Shown one piece after another: positions 18,401-25,819 of a stretch of 45,767 nucleotides of DNA. The notes below the pieces were generated by a model. That model saw only the letters and a program-made list of their open reading frames with translations, was not told the DNA's origin and made no database searches. The stretch is from an uncultured Christensenella sp. GTDB lineage: Bacteria; Bacillota; Clostridia; Christensenellales; Borkfalkiaceae. The stretch's first letter is position 1; every line of letters begins with the position of its first letter. The stretch is from assembly GCA_910586365.1 (NCBI GenBank), contig CAJUGP010000015.1, positions 1-45,767 of the forward strand, given 5' to 3'. A program made the translations under genes and the position numbers.

Positions 18401-21026
18401 TTGAAATGCGTTGACGGTAGAATTCCAAAAAGAGCGCCAAAAAGTTTTTGAGATGGCGGATCTCCGCGATGACGACTTCGCTCGCGCAGAACACGCGGTC
18501 CCGAAGCTCCTGCGAAAACTCGTAAAGATTGACGTTCTCGAAGGGCGAACCGTTTACGCCGCCGCATTCCTTTGCGGCAGCCGCCGCCGAAAGAATAGAG
18601 TTTTTGCATTTGATGAGCTTGCTCTCGGTGAGCGTATCGTAAAAAGAGCTTTCGATATCGAGAATATCGGGCGCGTTTTTTGCTTGCAGATAGAGCAATA
18701 TGGCTTGATACACCGAAACGCCGAGCCGCCTTTTTTTGTGCAGCGCTTCGACGGGCAGGCGCAGCTCCTCGCGCAGCGCTTTCAGCTCCTGCGCGCGTTC
18801 GGCAAGCGCGACGGTTTCGCGCTGCGGAAGGGAAAGCGTGCTTTCGATGCGTTTGAGCACGTCCGCCTTGTTCGCTTTGTTGGAATGCAGCTCGAGGCAG
18901 AATTCCCCGATCCCGATCGCGTCCAACCGCTTTTTCACGACGTCGAGCGCCGCCTTCTTTTCCGCGACGAACAGCACGCGTTTGCCGTCCGCCAGCGCGT
19001 TTGCGATCATGTTCGTGATCGTCTGGCTTTTGCCCGTGCCGGGCGGTCCGTGCAGAACGAAGCTCGCGCCCGCCGCCGAAAGCGACACGGCGGAAAACTG
19101 CGAACTGTCGGAAGGCAGCGGCAGCAGGATTTTTTCGGGATCGCTTTCATCCTCTTCGAGCGCGGAAATTTCGTCCTTCTGCGCCCTTCCCGAAAGCAGC
19201 GCGGAAACGATTTTATTCTTTTTTAACTCCCCGATGTGCACGCGGATATCGTTCCACATTAAATAATTCTGGAAGGAGAAACAGGCGAGATAGACGTCGT
19301 TCACGACGTCCCATCCCTTCATCGACGCCGTTTCGGCGCGTACCATGGCTAAGATCTCCGCGATTTTCAGCTGCGACACGTCGCCGCCCAAGCCGCGCAC
19401 GTCGATATTGAACTCCTGTTTCAAAAATTCAAGCAGCGTGGAATTGACGAAGTATTCGTTTTCGCTGCAACGCAGTAAAAAGCTCTCGTTTCCCTTTGCG
19501 CGGACGAGCGCGGCGGGCGTGAGCACGAGCGGAGCATACTTGCCCTCGCCCGATTTATCGACGTAACGCAAAAACCCGAACGCCAAATATAAGATTTTCG
19601 CGCCCGATTCTTCGTCCGCCTCGCGGTTGCGTTTTTGCAGGCGCATGCAGACGTCGAACGCCGTTTTATTGTCGCAGTATACCCGCTGCACGCCCTTGCG
19701 TTCTTCGAGCGCGATCAGCTCGCGCGCGGGCGCGTCGGGCGTGACGCCGAACGCGGGGGCTTCGTCGCCCCCTTTGATCTTTAAGCCGTCTTTTTGGGCG
19801 AGCGTGTTATAAAGAAAATCGGCGTCGCCCGCAAACAGATGCAGCGCGTTCTTTCCCGTAAAATTCAAAAGCGCGTTTTTTCCCGTGAGATCGAGCAGTC
19901 TGCGCTCCCATATTTTATTCTTGGGTTGCTTGCCGTCGAGTTTGAGTTTTTTGGTATCGAGCAGGGGCGCGGGCGCTTCGTCGCTGCCCGTTTCGCTCTC
20001 CTGCAATAATTCGTAACCGCGCATGCTTTTTCCGCGCAGCGGCAGCGGACGCAGACCGCCCAAACGGCAGCGGTGCACGTCGGTAAACGATTCGTAGCAA
20101 TCGGCGGAGAGCTTCTGCGCAAAATGCTTTTCCGCCATCGTAAACGACGCGTTCGAGGTGGGGAACAAATCGTCCACGTCGAAAAAGCTGAGGTTGTTGA
20201 TGCCTTCGGAAATATATTTACCGACGATCTCCCCGTCGTCGGTCACGCTGTCTAAAAAGCAGCTGTCATAGAGCCACACGCCCACTCCGACCGTGTTTTT
20301 GCCCACGGCGAGAACGGGGTGCAGACGCGCCGCTTCCAAACATGCCGCCGCGAACACCGCCAATTCGAGCGCGGTAGCGCTGCGGCTTGCCAAGATCCCC
20401 TCGCCCGCCGCGCGCAAGGGTTTTTCCAAGCTGATCTCTTCGCTTTTCTCGATCGAATACGCCTTCAACGCCGCAAACACCGCCGCGGCGATCTGCCGCA
20501 CGGTGTTTTTATCCGTCGCCGTATAACCGTAAAAATCGGCGTCGATTTTCCAACGCTTCAACCGCTTGCCCGCCTCGTCGAGCACGCGCGCGCAGTCGTT
20601 CAGGCGCGGACGCACGAAAAGAGCAAGCCGCTCGGCGTTGCCCTCCAAGCCTTCCCACCAATCGAAGGGAAGCGCGACGATCTCGTTTTTTACGCGCAGC
20701 AGCTCTTCTTCGCCGTAATACAGCGCGCTCTCCACGCTGCACGTACGCAATTCGTCGTTCTCGCAGAAAAAAGGCGGCGAAAACAACTCCGCCGTGAGCA
20801 GGACCGAGCTTTCAAACGGCACTTCCACCGTGCTTTCGTAAGGGACGATCGCCCCTTCGGGACTCTCCGCGCACACTTTTAGTTCGAGCGTTTCCGAAAA
20901 TCCGTTCGTCACCGAAAAATCCACGCCCGTGCGCGCGAAACAGTCGGCATAGCCGACGTACTGCGGCAAAGCGGGCAGGAGCGAAACGCTTTCTCTTATG
21001 TTGTTCTTCTTGTTTTTGACCGCCAT
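15453..21026 (-). CDS. Giant superfamily 1 helicase with DUF4011, Vsr-like and DUF3320-type regions (Hhe-like defence candidate)
   Basis: 1857 residues. From about residue 370, KIWERRLLDLTGKNALLNFT is the DUF4011 signature. Walker A GPPGTGKS is at 660-667 and Walker B FDEAS at about 1276-1280. Further SF1 motifs are GDPKQLPP, SERHLLWHYRSKHESLI and NVAVSRAREEMLVYSS. Residues about 1545-1655 resemble the Vsr/DUF559-like nuclease (GYDCRYDVGVSDFKVDVAV, then LLGILCDGSNAF). A DUF3320-like winged region follows at about 1690-1760. Proteins with this domain order have been reported as single-gene phage defence (Hhe). Asp 1593 is kept, but the usual Glu of the IECDG motif is Leu 1610, so cleavage activity is doubtful. 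It lies 44 bp after yraN, among housekeeping genes, with no mobile element visible beside it. AGGT precedes ATG 21026. Confidence 0.85.
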   Translation of the reverse strand: MAVKNKKNNIRESVSLLPALPQYVGYADCFARTGVDFSVTNGFSETLELKVCAESPEGAIVPYESTVEVPFESSVLLTAELFSPPFFCENDELRTCSVESALYYGEEELLRVKNEIVALPFDWWEGLEGNAERLALFVRPRLNDCARVLDEAGKRLKRWKIDADFYGYTATDKNTVRQIAAAVFAALKAYSIEKSEEISLEKPLRAAGEGILASRSATALELAVFAAACLEAARLHPVLAVGKNTVGVGVWLYDSCFLDSVTDDGEIVGKYISEGINNLSFFDVDDLFPTSNASFTMAEKHFAQKLSADCYESFTDVHRCRLGGLRPLPLRGKSMRGYELLQESETGSDEAPAPLLDTKKLKLDGKQPKNKIWERRLLDLTGKNALLNFTGKNALHLFAGDADFLYNTLAQKDGLKIKGGDEAPAFGVTPDAPARELIALEERKGVQRVYCDNKTAFDVCMRLQKRNREADEESGAKILYLAFGFLRYVDKSGEGKYAPLVLTPAALVRAKGNESFLLRCSENEYFVNSTLLEFLKQEFNIDVRGLGGDVSQLKIAEILAMVRAETASMKGWDVVNDVYLACFSFQNYLMWNDIRVHIGELKKNKIVSALLSGRAQKDEISALEEDESDPEKILLPLPSDSSQFSAVSLSAAGASFVLHGPPGTGKSQTITNMIANALADGKRVLFVAEKKAALDVVKKRLDAIGIGEFCLELHSNKANKADVLKRIESTLSLPQRETVALAERAQELKALREELRLPVEALHKKRRLGVSVYQAILLYLQAKNAPDILDIESSFYDTLTESKLIKCKNSILSAAAAAKECGGVNGSPFENVNLYEFSQELRDRVFCASEVVIAEIRHLKNFLALFLEFYRQRISTFTERKLRLLCEIAEGLLSGKYDKYFAGVREEQFSVFYNASRFYDTRLAYYSKHFKTIVDIDMDAEELRKIAEEGDWKSTNKSRAVVKRLMRASTHAVAEEDIAKYLSTLCDLYEAKGRFVKNTALSKNFVDRGGRLNFKKRTEFLKDLYELHQKCAAVFMDYAPDAFNGMCIRATTGYTVPVLEGYLKAAESFFRAQESFLSVIGADRNKIREDDVLDYYSSKAGALIDNIDMLPNWCMYRKTTKELAALGLTFLSDGLESGRLKSENVLAGFEKNVYKNFLEINIPADPDLSRMTVGTLEETIEKFRIGTEEFSRLSREYIRAKLLSRLPSHDEEGPLSVEAAAFTRLSKTGLRGVGLRGLFTEVPALMEVACPCMLMSPSTVAQYLPAQADLFDTVIFDEASQMSTAEAVGSLARAKAAIVVGDPKQLPPTAFFHTAFADEEEEQEDLESVLDDCLALGMSERHLLWHYRSKHESLIAFSNSTYYDNRLCTFPSPDVDSKVKLIEVDGMYDRGFTKSNRKEAEALVGEVVRRLKDPELSRLSMGIVTFSGAQQDYIERLLNKELAAHKLEGAAYDCEEPVFVKNLENVQGDERDVILFSVCYGPGSTGRVSLNFGPLNQAGGWRRLNVAVSRAREEMLVYSSMTAGMIDLRRTSSKGVAGLKAFLDFAQCGRTAFAVKSSTLRSGNGIGKFIAQELQACGYDCRYDVGVSDFKVDVAVIDPKNKHRFLLGILCDGSNAFSVKDRSVLQVQSLKRANWNVMRVNSVNYFNNPKREIKRIKDTLDKLTGAQKKGEGLLNKYIKAYRCVKQSAAENAAFITCGENDGEIMARIREIVATEEPISHVYLKKRVLQTFGIVKSGNKVDVRLDELILACALPRDRIAGADYYYKSPRALALGKFRVGGECKRGEEDITVYELLSFVKGALEEKVALYMDELYALAAATFRVRSTERLVSALRDAVSYGEEKGLFVRSVSDRVSFA

Positions 21027-21070
21027 ATTTTTACCTATTCTCTTTTATTCCCCGTTCGCGCGTCTTATAA

Positions 21071-21430
21071 TCAAATAAACGCGCCTTCATAGTATTCCAA
21101 TCCGCCGTCGAAAATCGCAGCCACGTCGAACCGACAGGGCACTTCTTCGCGTAAAATATTGCAATAATAGCGCGCGATCATACGGTAACGCCGCTGCTTT
21201 TCACGGTTCACCGCCTCGGCGGGCAAACCGTAAATATCGCTCGTGCGCGCTTTTACTTCGATAAAGCAATACGTATCCGCTTTTTTCGCCACGATATCCG
21301 CTTCGCCGAAGGGCGTTCGGAAATTGCGGTGCAGAATCTTATAGCCCTGTTTTTTCAAATATTTGCAGACGGCTGCCTCACTCTTCCGTCCCAAAATTTT
21401 GCGACGAAGGTCTTTCTGTGTATCGGGCAT
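21071..21430 (-). CDS. yraN: YraN family (UPF0102) endonuclease-like protein
   Basis: 119 residues with the family pattern GRKSEAAVCKYLKKQGYKILHRNFRTPFGEADIVA and CFIEVKART, a restriction-endonuclease-like (GE-D-ExK) arrangement. ATG 21430 has AGGTGGG just upstream. A longer frame to 21763 exists but overlaps rnhB fully and has no family similarity upstream. The true gene overlaps the rnhB end by 76 bp. The rnhB-yraN pairing is common in bacteria. Biological role is not established. Confidence 0.9.
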   Translation of the reverse strand: MPDTQKDLRRKILGRKSEAAVCKYLKKQGYKILHRNFRTPFGEADIVAKKADTYCFIEVKARTSDIYGLPAEAVNREKQRRYRMIARYYCNILREEVPCRFDVAAIFDGGLEYYEGAFI

Positions 21431-21990
21431 ATTCCCACCTCTCTGATCGCCGAAATATGTTCTTTCGTGCCGTACCCCGCGTTGTGGTCGAACCCATATT
21501 CGGGATACAGCGCCGCGTAGTCCTTCATGAGCGCGTCGCGGAAGACTTTGGCAAGAATGCTCGCCGCGCCGATCGAATACACGTTCGCGTCGCCTTTTAC
21601 AATGCTCTCCTGCGGAAAAGAAAGATCGAGCGTCATATTGCCGTCGGTCAGCACGTAATCGGGCGCAAGATGCAGCCCCTCGACCGCCTTCTTCATGCAA
21701 AGCCGCGTCGCCTGCAAAATGTTGATTTGGTCGATCGTGCGCTCGTCCACGCTTGCAATGCAAAACGCGAGCGCCGTATCCTTGATCTTTTCCGCCAAAT
21801 ATTCGCGCTTTTTCGCGGACAGCTTTTTACTGTCGTCGATGCCGATAATCCGCTTTTCTTCCTCGCGCGGAAGGATCGCCGCCGCGCACACGACGGGACC
21901 TGCCAGCGGACCTCTACCCACTTCGTCCACGCCCGCAACGCGTACATACCCCTGCGCGAACAGCTGAAATTCTTTTGTGAGAATATCCAT
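21355..21990 (-). CDS. rnhB: Ribonuclease HII
   Basis: 211 residues from ATG 21990; a TTG at 21999 in the same frame is possible. The active-site block GVDEVGRGPLAGPV carries the DE pair, followed by DSKKLSAKKRE, VKGDANVYSIGAASILAKVFRD, and GYGTKEHISAIREVG. It removes ribonucleotides and RNA:DNA hybrids from DNA. The ylqF stop (21992-21994) is one base before the ATG, so the genes are likely coupled. Confidence 0.93.
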   Translation of the reverse strand: MDILTKEFQLFAQGYVRVAGVDEVGRGPLAGPVVCAAAILPREEEKRIIGIDDSKKLSAKKREYLAEKIKDTALAFCIASVDERTIDQINILQATRLCMKKAVEGLHLAPDYVLTDGNMTLDLSFPQESIVKGDANVYSIGAASILAKVFRDALMKDYAALYPEYGFDHNAGYGTKEHISAIREVGICPIHRKTFVAKFWDGRVRQPSANI

Positions 21991-21991
21991 A

Positions 21992-22849
21992 TCAAACAAG
22001 CCCCGCGGATTTCAGATCGTCCGCACCGTCGAAACAAACTTTGCCGAGCCGCCCCTTGCGCAGATCGTCGATCAAAGCGCGTTCGCCGCGCTCGTAATCG
22101 TATTCGTTGCCGCGCAGGATAAAACCCATGCGCGTACAGACCTTTTCAAGCATTTCGAGCGGTTCGCCGCCCTGTATGCCGTAACGCTCTTGCAGCCGTT
22201 CGGGATATTTTTGCGCCATCTCTTCCAAAAGACAAAGCGCAATCTCGTCGAATTCGAGGATATCGTCGTTGATGCCGCCCAAGTAGGCAAGCCTGCGCGC
22301 GAGCGTTTGATCCTCGCACGAGGGGGGCATGGTGCCGGGGGTATCGAGCAGCTCGAACGCGCCGCAGCGCACCCACTGGTTTTTACGGGTGACGCCCGCC
22401 TTATCGCCCGTCACCGCTTTTTTACCGCCTGCAAGCAGGTTGATGAGCGTACTTTTGCCCGTGTTCGGAATTCCTGCTACCAAAAAGCGCAACGGCTTCG
22501 TTACCCCTTTTTCGCGGTTGCGTTCGGCTTTTTCGCGCACAAGCTCCGCCATCGCCGCCTGCAGAGCGCGCGCGTCTTTTTGCGCCGTCGCGTTGCTCAT
22601 GATCGCCTGTTTCCCGCTTTCCTTCACGGTTTTTAAGAGCGATTCGGCTTGCCCGTCCGCCGCGTCCGCTTTGTTAAAAAGATAAAGCACGGGCTTATTC
22701 CCCGCGATCCGGCGCAAACGGGGATTAAAGCTCGATGCGGGCGCACGCGCGTCGAGCACGAACACGACGGCGTCGCACAGTTTTATGTTTTCTTCCATGA
22801 GCCGCACGGCTTTTGCCATATGCCCCGGATACCACTGAATGATTTTCAT
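21992..22849 (-). CDS. rbgA: Ribosome biogenesis GTPase YlqF/RbgA
   Basis: 285 residues with the circularly permuted GTPase motif order: NKAD (G4) near residue 59, then GIPNTGKSTLINLL (G1) near 126, then DTPGT (G3) near 175. The N-terminal WYPGHMAKA is diagnostic of the family. RbgA acts late in 50S subunit assembly. AAGG lies immediately before ATG 22849. The gene follows a 370 bp repeat block after trmD; no promoter is obvious in the block, so read-through from tmk-rimM-trmD is likely. Confidence 0.93.
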   Translation of the reverse strand: MKIIQWYPGHMAKAVRLMEENIKLCDAVVFVLDARAPASSFNPRLRRIAGNKPVLYLFNKADAADGQAESLLKTVKESGKQAIMSNATAQKDARALQAAMAELVREKAERNREKGVTKPLRFLVAGIPNTGKSTLINLLAGGKKAVTGDKAGVTRKNQWVRCGAFELLDTPGTMPPSCEDQTLARRLAYLGGINDDILEFDEIALCLLEEMAQKYPERLQERYGIQGGEPLEMLEKVCTRMGFILRGNEYDYERGERALIDDLRKGRLGKVCFDGADDLKSAGLV

Positions 22850-22867
22850 AAGCCTTATTCAATCCCG

Positions 22868-23223
22868 CAGATTCCTCGACTGCGCTCGGAATGACAATTT
22901 GTTACTGTCGCGTACGCCCCCACTGTCATGTTGAGCGAAGTCGAAACATCTCGTCACGCTGCCCCGCTGTCATGTTGAGCGTAGCCGAAACATCTCAGAT
23001 TCCTCGACTGCGCTCGGAATGACAATTTGTTACTGTCGCGTGCGCCCCCACTGTCACGTTGAGCGTAGCCGAAACATCTAAGATCCCTCGACAAGCTACA
23101 TCGCGCCGTGCGCTCGTGCCGCCTAAGGCGGGGCGGAATGACAATACACCGCCGTCATGTTGAGCGTAGCCGAACATCTTGTCATGTTGCCCCACTGTCA
23201 TGTTGAGCGTAGCCGAAACATCT
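22868..23223. repeat. Block of short intergenic repeats between trmD and rbgA
   Basis: This gap holds two copies of an ATTCC/GGAAT-stem element (22869-22896, 22997-23024), five copies of an ATGTT/AACAT-stem element (about 22924-22951, 22969-22995, 23052-23079, 23153-23178, 23196-23223), and one 63 bp long-loop form (23081-23143). The first two element pairs sit in an approximately 88 bp near-identical unit repeated at 22868 and 22996. Both types share GTCA at one side, TCT at the other, and the core GAGCGNAGNCGA. The last copy ends inside the trmD stop codon. No coding potential is evident. Confidence 0.9.
23081..23143 (-). repeat. 63 bp long-loop repeat, inverted copy
   Basis: This is nearly identical, in reverse orientation, to the two copies at 32508-32570 and 32625-32687. 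It contains the inner inverted repeat CCGCC-TTA-GGCGG. Confidence 0.9.
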
Positions 23224-23884
23224 ATAACAAATCGGGGCGGTTTTTCTTCGTCACCGCAAGCGACTGTTCGCGCCGCCATTTGTCGATTTCGGCATGATTG
23301 CCGCTGCGCAATACTTCGGGAACGCGCAGCCCCCTGTATTCCACGGGACGGGTATAATGCGGATATTCGAGTAGGTTTTCCGAAAAACTCTCCTGCACGA
23401 GCGATTCGGGCGAAAGAACGCCGTCGACATAGCGCGCCGCCGCGTCTGCCACCACCATGGCGGCAAGCTCGCCGCCCGTCAGCACGTAATCGCCGATCGA
23501 AAGCTCTTCGTCGACAAACAGATCGATCGCGCGCTGATCGATCCCCTCGTAATGTCCGCACAGCAAAACGATATGATCGTACGAAACAAGCTCGTACACC
23601 TTTTCCTGCTTGAACGTTTGCCCCTTGGGCGAAAGATAAATGCGCCGCGCCGTATGATCGGGGTCGACCGCCTCGATCGCGCTACCGACGGGCTGCGCCA
23701 TCATCACCATACCCGCGCCGCCGCCGAAGGGATAATCGTCGCATTTTTTATGCTTGTCCTCGGTGTAATCGCGGATATCGACGATTTTGATTTCCAGCTT
23801 TCCCTCTTTGCACGCCCTGCCGATAATACTGCTCGTGAGCGGCGCGAACATTTCGGGAAAAAGCGTTAAAATCGTGATTTTCAT
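23222..23884 (-). CDS. trmD: tRNA (guanine-37-N1)-methyltransferase
   Basis: 220 residues. The start MKITILTLFPEMF, the loop PFGGGAGMVM, the knot region LLCGHYEGIDQR and SIGDYVLTGGELAAM are classic TrmD. It methylates G37 of tRNAs and prevents frameshifting. The ATG overlaps the rimM stop by four bases (ATGA). The stop TAG (23222-23224) falls at the edge of an intergenic repeat, whose ATCTA end supplies it on the minus strand. Confidence 0.95.
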   Translation of the reverse strand: MKITILTLFPEMFAPLTSSIIGRACKEGKLEIKIVDIRDYTEDKHKKCDDYPFGGGAGMVMMAQPVGSAIEAVDPDHTARRIYLSPKGQTFKQEKVYELVSYDHIVLLCGHYEGIDQRAIDLFVDEELSIGDYVLTGGELAAMVVADAAARYVDGVLSPESLVQESFSENLLEYPHYTRPVEYRGLRVPEVLRSGNHAEIDKWRREQSLAVTKKNRPDLL

Positions 23885-24381
23885 AAGACGGCGGTCTCCC
23901 GATAGCGCTTTTCATCTACGGTGACGAGCCGCGCTTGCAAATCGACGGTGCGAACCACGCCCGCCGCCGACGGAAATAAAATCTCTTTACCGTCTTTTTC
24001 CACGACATAAATATCGGTCGCGCTCTTGAGCACGGTTTTGAGCATGCCGCAGAATTCCCCCGTTTCGGTGCGCACCTCGCAGCCTTCCAAATCGGCTACG
24101 TAATACCGCCCCTCAGGCAGCGCGGGCGCCTCCGAACGCGGAACGGTGAGCTGTTTTCCGCGCAGAAGTTCCGCCGCGTTGCGGTCGGGCACACCGCGCA
24201 GTCCCAAAAAGACCGCGCCGCCGCCCGTGCGGCAAGAAAGGATTTTATATTCCGCGCCGTCGATAAACACGCGCGTGAAATGCTTAAACGTCGTTTCGCT
24301 GTCGGTAAACGGTTTGATTTTCAGTTCGCCGCGGATACCCTGCGGTTTGAGCACTTCGCCCACGATAAGATCGCTCGGCAT
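23881..24381 (-). CDS. rimM: 16S rRNA processing protein RimM
   Basis: 166 residues from ATG 24381. The N-terminal LIVGEVLKPQGIRGELKIKPFTD is the RimM barrel, followed by a PRC-barrel domain (GRYYVADLEGCEVRTETGEFCG; LFPSAAGVVRTVDLQARLVTV). It assists 30S maturation. A longer frame upstream (to 24540) lies inside tmk and has no family similarity. The start follows the tmk stop (24383-24385) by one base. Confidence 0.93.
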   Translation of the reverse strand: MPSDLIVGEVLKPQGIRGELKIKPFTDSETTFKHFTRVFIDGAEYKILSCRTGGGAVFLGLRGVPDRNAAELLRGKQLTVPRSEAPALPEGRYYVADLEGCEVRTETGEFCGMLKTVLKSATDIYVVEKDGKEILFPSAAGVVRTVDLQARLVTVDEKRYRETAVL

Positions 24382-24382
24382 A

Positions 24383-25015
24383 TTACACCCCCAACGCCTT
24401 GCAAACGACATCGCGCAGCGCTTTCTGCGTTTCGTTCTTGTCGTCCATGCTCTGCACGATCGCCACGTTTTCGTCGGGAAACCGCGCAAACAAATCAAAA
24501 TAATTGCGCCGTATCTCGATCTGCCGTTCGATCTCTTCATACCGTTCGGTTTCGCCGCGTTTGGAAACGCGCGCCATCGACTGCGCGGGGTCGATATCGA
24601 GAAACACCGTTAAATCGGGTTTCAGCGTTTCGCGCGCGGGTGCGTTGAGCGCAATCACCCAATCGAGCGGCACGAATCCGCCGTTGTAGGCGAACGAAGA
24701 AAGATAATAACGGTCGCAAAACACGTTGACGCCCTCGTTCAGCTTTTTTAAGATGCCGTTCACGGGGTTCTTGATATGATCGAGCCTGTCCGCTGCAAAC
24801 ATTGCGGCGATCGTGTGTTCGTCGGTTTCGATCCGCCCCGTCAAGCACGAGCGCAGAACGGCGCCGAACGGCGAATCGGTGGGTTCGTGCGTGACGCAAC
24901 ACGAAACGCCCTTTTCGCCCAAATACTTTACGAGCGTTTTAATCTGCGTCGATTTGCCGCTGCCGTCCGTTCCCTCGAATACGATAAATTTTCCTCTTGC
25001 TCCGTTCTTTTCCAT
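24383..25015 (-). CDS. tmk: Thymidylate kinase
   Basis: 210 residues. The P-loop FEGTDGSGKSTQ, the EPTDSPFG region, DRYYLSSFAYNGG, and a DPAQSMARVSKRG stretch identify dTMP kinase, which makes dTDP for DNA synthesis. ATG 25015 is chosen: the promoter -10 (25026-25031) would place an upstream in-frame codon outside the transcript. GAGGA sits upstream of the ATG but lies before the predicted transcription start, so the main transcript may be nearly leaderless. Confidence 0.93.
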   Translation of the reverse strand: MEKNGARGKFIVFEGTDGSGKSTQIKTLVKYLGEKGVSCCVTHEPTDSPFGAVLRSCLTGRIETDEHTIAAMFAADRLDHIKNPVNGILKKLNEGVNVFCDRYYLSSFAYNGGFVPLDWVIALNAPARETLKPDLTVFLDIDPAQSMARVSKRGETERYEEIERQIEIRRNYFDLFARFPDENVAIVQSMDDKNETQKALRDVVCKALGV

Positions 25016-25025
25016 AACGTTCCTC

Positions 25026-25054
25026 ATTATATCAAAAAACCGCGCTGATGTCAA
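25026..25054 (-). promoter_or_regulatory. Consensus promoter of tmk, nested in a terminator
   Basis: TTGACA (25049-25054), 17 nt spacer, TATAAT (25026-25031) on the minus strand. The -35 is in the loop of the upstream terminator, and the U-tract is in the spacer. Predicted start is near 25019, only about four bases before the ATG. Confidence 0.82.
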
Positions 25055-25060
25055 CGCGGT
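25034..25060 (-). terminator. Terminator of the FxLYD-like lipoprotein gene
   Basis: Stem ACCGCG/CGCGGT (25055-25060 with 25039-25044), 10 nt loop, then six U on the minus strand. The stem is only 6 bp, so strength is moderate. Confidence 0.7.
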
Positions 25061-25082
25061 CGAAATTGATTTACGTAAATTC

Positions 25083-25493
25083 TTAAAAAGCGGTTATATC
25101 GCTGCATTTATACGAAACGGGTTCGACGTCTACCCACCCTATCGTAGACGCCGAAAAACGCCAGCTTTCTCCTTTGCTTAAATAATTCATATTATCGAGC
25201 GCCGTTCCGATATTGTTTCCTTCGGCGTCGTATAACGTGTAGGTAATGCTCACGTAAGAATAATTTTTGTTGGAATCGTTTTTCAAAATCCCCGTGACCG
25301 TAACCGAATAGCCTAATCCGTTTGTAAATTCGCTGCTGCATTGCGGCGTTCCCTCGATATGAAGTTTTCCGCCGTTTTGCACCGTTCCCCCGCCGTCGTT
25401 CGGCGTATCGATAAAACCGCACCCGCTAAGCGCCGTCGCCGCGATCATCATAAAACTTACACCGACCGCCGCCATCATTTTTGTGTTCCTCAT
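25083..25493 (-). CDS. Small lipoprotein with FxLYD-like domain
   Basis: 136 residues with a lipoprotein signal: LSGCGF gives Cys near residue 25. The rest is a beta-sandwich resembling FxLYD proteins (TVTGILKNDSNKNYSYVSITYTLYD, then GNNIGTALDNMNYLSKGESWRF). These are surface proteins of mostly unknown function. GGAGGAAG lies 4-11 bases before ATG 25493. It is divergent from an XRE regulator and shares its intergenic operators, so it is likely a regulator target. Confidence 0.85.
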   Translation of the reverse strand: MRNTKMMAAVGVSFMMIAATALSGCGFIDTPNDGGGTVQNGGKLHIEGTPQCSSEFTNGLGYSVTVTGILKNDSNKNYSYVSITYTLYDAEGNNIGTALDNMNYLSKGESWRFSASTIGWVDVEPVSYKCSDITAF

Positions 25494-25522
25494 ATTCTTC
25501 CTCCGAATTGGTTATACTGTGT

Positions 25523-25551
25523 ATTATAATAGGTCTTTTGACCTATGTCAA
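25523..25551 (-). promoter_or_regulatory. Consensus promoter of the small lipoprotein
   Basis: TTGACA (25546-25551), 17 nt spacer, TATAAT (25523-25528). The inverted repeat AGGTC-TTTT-GACCT (25531-25544) fills the spacer. Confidence 0.85.
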
Positions 25552-25572
25552 GACTTTTGACCTGAAAAAGTC
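25531..25572. promoter_or_regulatory. Cluster of GTC/GAC half-sites, probable XRE operator
   Basis: The sites are AGGTC-TTTT-GACCT (25531-25544), GTC-AA-GAC (25547-25554), and GACTTTT-N7-AAAAGTC (25552-25572). They overlap the lipoprotein promoter spacer and -35, and end just before the -10 of the XRE gene. A single regulator could control both directions. Confidence 0.6.
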
Positions 25573-25578
25573 TATAAT
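25573..25578 (+). promoter_or_regulatory. -10 element of the XRE gene, leaderless arrangement
   Basis: TATAAT is six bases before ATG 25585. No Shine-Dalgarno site precedes the ATG. There is no consensus -35 at 17 nt (AAGACT). Transcription would start at or beside the ATG, as in leaderless repressor mRNAs. Confidence 0.5.
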
Positions 25579-25584
25579 TTTTTT

Positions 25585-25782
25585 ATGCCGTACATTGAAA
25601 TCATAAAACAAATTATGTTCGAGCAAAATTTGACCCAACAAAAGTTTGCCGATTTGATCAGCGTCAACCAAACGACGGTAAGCCAATGGCTGATGGGGAA
25701 GAAAAAGCCCGGTTACGACAGTATAAAAGCCATTTATCAACAATTCGGCATCGAACCGAATTTACTGTTCGGAATCGAATAA
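25585..25782 (+). CDS. Small XRE-family DNA-binding regulator
   Basis: 65 residues, one helix-turn-helix domain: LTQQKFADLISVNQTTVSQW, then GKKKPGYDSIKAIYQQFGI. No effector domain, so it probably acts as a dimeric repressor or switch. It is alone on the plus strand between minus-strand genes, and is followed by a strong terminator. Confidence 0.88.
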   Translation: MPYIEIIKQIMFEQNLTQQKFADLISVNQTTVSQWLMGKKKPGYDSIKAIYQQFGIEPNLLFGIE

Positions 25783-25819
25783 CAAACGCGCCAACTTTCG
25801 TTGGCGCGTTTGTTTAATT
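25782..25819 (+). terminator. Terminator after the XRE gene
   Basis: A 14 bp perfect stem (25782-25795 with 25800-25813), loop TTTC, followed by a T-rich stretch on the plus strand. It overlaps the XRE stop codon and abuts the mutY end (25814), so it may serve both converging genes. Confidence 0.85.

Noticed and set aside
21431..21763. N-terminal extension of yraN
   Set aside because: It lies wholly in rnhB on the same strand, is Arg-rich, and has no YraN similarity.
22850..23221. Insertion sequence or small gene in the trmD-rbgA gap
   Set aside because: No transposase motif or credible frame; the gap is explained by short repeats.
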